This document shows positions 60,361-64,000 of a stretch of 64,000 nucleotides of DNA, one piece after another; the first letter of the stretch is position 1, and each line of letters begins with the position of its first letter. Position numbers and translations under genes: made by a program. The notes under the pieces are model-generated. The model worked only from the letters and a program-made list of their open reading frames with translations, made no database searches and had not been told where the DNA came from. This DNA comes from Perca fluviatilis (Eukaryota > Chordata > Actinopteri > Perciformes > Percidae): the NCBI RefSeq assembly GCF_010015445.1, contig NC_053114.1, positions 25,997,579 to 26,061,578 of the forward strand, given 5' to 3'.

Positions 60361-61755
60361 GAAAGGGACATTGAGAGGAAACATCCGTTGTAAGAAAGAT
60401 GGTAAATGCTTATCTTTAAAGTCAACCAAATAGATTTTAACATCTGCAAGAAATGTAGTTATGTAAAAATAGCAAGTTATAGTCATACATTTAATTTTTT
60501 TGTGAATTCAGGTGGTAAATGGACTTTAAGTTGTTGTCTTTGTAGTTGGAAAATGCTTGTTTTGAGAGTAATAGGTAAAAAAAATGCCAGTGCCAGCATC
60601 TGAACAGCAACCTAGATAATTCAAGGTAATAGATTACTAAATATGTATGCACTGTGGCCTGAAACCCCCACCAGACTTCAATGAATACAAGCCAAATGAC
60701 AGTTGCACTCACCCAAAAAGTAAAATTAAGATGCATTACAATTATAACAAAATTGTGAAAAAGCACCAGTTACATGACAAATGGCATAGAGGGAACAGTA
60801 AGATTTTAAAACGGAACAGTCGAATAACAAATATTTCTTCACTATATTCTTCAGGGTATTCACTCGTCATTCACTGTCAGCTATTGTATCTGGGTAATAA
60901 AACATTATTGTATTATAACTACATACCACATACATTTATATTCACATCAGATCAGCCAGTATGACCATCTACACAAGCTCCTGATAACAGAACTGTAGAA
61001 AAATGAGACAAGTCAGAATACATTCTACCTTAAATAATCACTGATACAATATAACTCACTATTTTCAAAAAGAACAGACAGAATAGTTTGACACTGCAAT
61101 TTCATAATTGGAAAGATTTTGCATTTACAACCATTACAACAAGTGATAAATGCAATAAAGAAATGCTTAACTAGGATTGTGCAGCAAGTAGTGAATGAAA
61201 TGAACTCCTGATTCTTATTGACATTAAGATAGCAGTAAAAACTGCTAAAGAAATGCATTGGAAGTTATAATTCAGTGTAAAAAAAGTAGAATGGTCACGG
61301 TTAACTATTACCCTGATGGCATCACCATTCTGCATCCTAAGATCTCCTTCAATGTTTCCATTTTGTCTATCAGTGTAATGATGGTGTTTGTATACCAGGC
61401 TGTTCGCATTACCTTTATCTGAGCAGGAAAATGGGTAATAAACATACAGACTAAAATGGGTCAAATGCATATGAAAGTTTAAGTTAAAGACAACGTTAAA
61501 CATTAATGACAACGTGCATAGTGACAATGTAATACAAAGAAACTAAAGGCAGATAACTTCAAGTCTCTGGCCAACTGTCTGTTTGGTGCACTCTATGTAG
61601 ACGGGACAAGGACTAAAGCACTTTATCAAACTGCTCCCCTCTTCTTGTTGCAGAGGACGCAGACACTGCTGTGTGCTTTCAGTGTGAGGAGGTTTTGGTC
61701 AAACATTTCAAGGCATCCAGATGAAAAGAATGAGATGGAAACAGGTTGCCAGCAC

Positions 61756-62440
61756 TCAAGAAGACTTGTGTTCAAACACGTAGTAGTAGCGATACATGAC
61801 AGCAACGACCACTGCAACAATAGCTGGCATCAACCACGCTGTCCAGGAGTGGCTGGTAAAAGAAAAAAAAAGGAAAAAAAAAAAAATCATTAATAATAAA
61901 AAATTAATTGTTTGAGCCATCGCAATTAAAATGGCCAAAACAAATGAGAAAGGCAACTATCAGCTATGAATTGTATATAGTTATAGCTATGTTTTGTTTT
62001 TTTTACTTTGCCTTTAAGATTAAAATAGTTAAATACAGAAATCTTATTAGATTTTAATTTATAACGATTTGCAATTTTTTTTAATAATTGCACTTTCCCG
62101 TTTTTCTTCTCCCTTTTAAATTTCCAGAAGGAAGAGAAACTACAGTGATCAATGTTCACTTGCAGCAAGAAACTTGACTTTTCAGTGAAGATCAAAACAA
62201 GTATGAAAACAGTAAACAATGAGCCAGATACACGGTGTTCATCATGATGACTCACCTGAACTCCCCTGAGTTCTCTGCATCTTCATCCTGTAGCAGGAAT
62301 AAGGATACAAATTTAAAAAAGATCTTGTTCGATTTAGCCACTAACCAAAAACTATCGTTTTTGTTAATTCTGTTCCAGTAACTTTACTGTTGCAATTCAG
62401 TTAACAGGCTTACCTTTGCGTTCTCCTTTTTTCTGTCATC
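61756..62440 (-). CDS. cyb5b: cytochrome b5, tail-anchored, last three coding exons (cyb5b-like)
   Basis: Cytochrome b5 carries electrons from NAD(P)H reductases to membrane enzymes. A C-terminal helix anchors it to the outer mitochondrial membrane (type B) or ER (type A). On the minus strand the exons are 62440-62414 (27 nt, DDRKKENAK), 62287-62256 (32 nt, DEDAENSGEF plus a split Ser) and 61852-61756 (SHSWTAWLMPAIVAVVVAVM, then YRYYYVFEHKSS and TGA). All junctions have CAG/GT signals and consistent phases. The DDR start follows the conserved HP that ends the heme domain in the family. The anchor has a Trp-rich edge and basic/Tyr C-terminal flank, and the YRYY...KSS end resembles human CYB5B, while DDR resembles CYB5A. 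The heme-binding exons lie beyond 64000. The family is firm; the B assignment is moderate. Confidence 0.8.
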
Positions 62441-64000
62441 CTGCAAATAAAATCAATAAATTAGTATTAATATCTTCATGTGATGGCTGATACAAATTAC
62501 ACTCAAACACGCTAAGAATATAAATTAAGTCAGTTTCTTAGGTAGTCCATAGTTGATGATCAAAATGTATTCATATGCATTACCAGTTTAATATTTATTG
62601 TTGACAAAATTTAGTAGTAGTTAGCCTACAAAATATCAGTTCTAGATTTTGGAGCATGGACACATGCCAATCATTTATCTTGTTGATAGCCACCACAAGT
62701 GTGATGTTTTTGGGACTGGTAAAAGCGTCAGAAAGCTGATAATCACACAAAAATTCTTTCCTTTGTGGTTGCATCCACTGGATTGAATGATGATATGAAT
62801 ATGTTATAATGAATATGTTCTGTATGGTGTGTTAGTAGAGACAAACTTGTAAAGGTGCCAATAACTGCAGAAATCAGTCCCTGGAGAACCAGACCAATAA
62901 TGAGAAAGCAAGGACAGTTTCTGCCCTCAACAGTCTTATGAATCTTGCAATTTGTATTTTTGTTAATGAGAGAGATCGAACACGAACACACGAAAAAGAC
63001 TCCAGCAAAACTAGTGATATAGTAACATAAAATGTTGGGGGAACTAAACCACTATTGGGGGCAATACAAAACTGTGTTCACGTAAAAACTGACGACATGA
63101 GAAGGAATGTGCTACTATTGCAATTACACAGTATGGTTTTCTTGTCTCACTATACCATATTATCTTGATAATTACGAAAAAAATAATCAGACATGGCACA
63201 CTTTATCAAAGGCTTTTATAAAACACAATTTAAATAAATAAAGTTGGAAAATTTAAAACCATTGAATGTGCAACTTTCTCTGTCTTATCTCACTTACTGT
63301 CACTGTAGGAGGGCCCCCCTTTGGGTTAACTGTCAATTTAGATAACTGAAGCCTCTTATTAGCTTTAAATAAACTTTGAATGTATTTTTACATGGAACAA
63401 AGACGGAGAGCTTGTTTTTGATAACCAGTATGAAAAAGGGAGGAATCAAAACTCACTTTTCAAAGTCTATATAGGCACCAGACTATTCTTTTAAGAAAGA
63501 TTTGAAATCATAAACTTGTCCTCAGTTTCCAACAGGGGAAATGTATTTTGTTTCATCAAGTAACAGAATTTGTTACCTCATTCTTTCACATTTCTGTATT
63601 GAGTGTCCTGGTGCACAGTCATGCTTTTTTTTTGTCCCCCAGGACTGTGTTTTCTTCCAGGTAGACTACTGACAAGATCTTTAATTGCAGCATGAGTTTT
63701 GCTCAGTTTAGTTAGATGGCCATCCCTCAATATTTCCACATTATTTCTTAATCATGAATGTGTGGAGTGGAAGCTGAGACTGAGTGGGTCATAGAAGAGA
63801 CATTTAAAGAAAGAAAAATTAACGTTATGCCCATCTTGTGACTCCAAGCAACTTTTGTGCAAGAAATTTGCATCAAGGTTTTTTCTCAAAGGAGATCTGA
63901 TGACGCCGATTGATTACTCAGCTTGGTTAGAATTAAGCAATGATAATGATTTAATAGCAGTTAAACTTCAGTATTTGACAGAGGGATGTTGATATCATGT
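62441..64000 (-). other. cytochrome b5 intron, incomplete at window edge
   Basis: I searched for the HPGG and GHSTDA heme-domain exons on the minus strand and saw none, so they are probably further right. No repeat end is recognised. Confidence 0.5.

Noticed and set aside
62743..62991. 82-residue minus-strand frame as an upstream cytochrome b5 exon
   Set aside because: It has no heme-domain motif (HPGG, GHSTDA) and no matching splice sites in phase with the 27-nt exon.

Overview
The window is nuclear DNA from a ray-finned fish, most likely a percomorph teleost. The evidence is intron-containing vertebrate genes with GT/AG junctions, long CA/GT microsatellites, and dense DNA-transposon, LINE and SINE copies of types I recognise from teleost genomes. 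Nothing bacterial is present: no operons, no CRISPR, no intact long single-exon ORF apart from one GPCR exon. Most open reading frames here are chance, microsatellite or transposon products. Three host genes can be supported. (1) The 3' end of a copine gene, best matched by CPNE7, on the + strand at 1-5141: four exons covering the C-terminal part of the vWA/copine domain and the stop. (2) A two-exon class A GPCR on the + strand at 53463-55800, complete at 364 residues, whose family member I cannot name with certainty. (3) The last three coding exons of a tail-anchored cytochrome b5 (cyb5b-like) on the - strand at 61756-62440, pointing towards the GPCR gene. Between copine and GPCR lies about 46 kb with no supportable host gene. 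Layout: 1-5141 copine exons with introns carrying a nested 9-bp-TSD MITE, a hAT MITE, and an adjacent hAT plus Tc1/mariner pair. 5.1-17.3 kb is mostly unique AT-rich intergenic DNA with a few repeats. 17.35-17.81 kb holds a second copy of the 9-bp-TSD MITE. 21.34-26.04 kb is a complete but dead RTE/Rex3-like LINE on the - strand with a perfect 13-bp target-site duplication and an internal tandem duplication of its endonuclease half. 28.8-35.3 kb is a transposon pile-up that includes a three-level nest (hAT containing a TTAA-target element containing a foldback MITE). 36.0-36.4 kb is a compound poly-T/GT tract beside a TTAGGG-like repeat. 38.6 kb is a tRNA-derived SINE with TSD. 39.07-39.87 kb is a PIF/Harbinger-like element carrying an apparently intact small MADF-domain gene. 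40.8-41.1 kb is a piggyBac-like MITE built from nested palindromes. 42-49 kb holds several LINE relics, one split by a solo LTR. 53.5-62.4 kb contains the GPCR and cytochrome b5 genes. The three host genes have no shared pathway that the sequence shows: copine is a calcium-dependent membrane-binding protein, the GPCR is a plasma-membrane receptor, and cytochrome b5 is a tail-anchored electron carrier. Human CPNE7 and CYB5B both lie on 16q, so their proximity may reflect conserved synteny; that is an inference from memory. No novel defence or enzymatic system was found. The most interesting items are the transposon architectures and the unassigned receptor.
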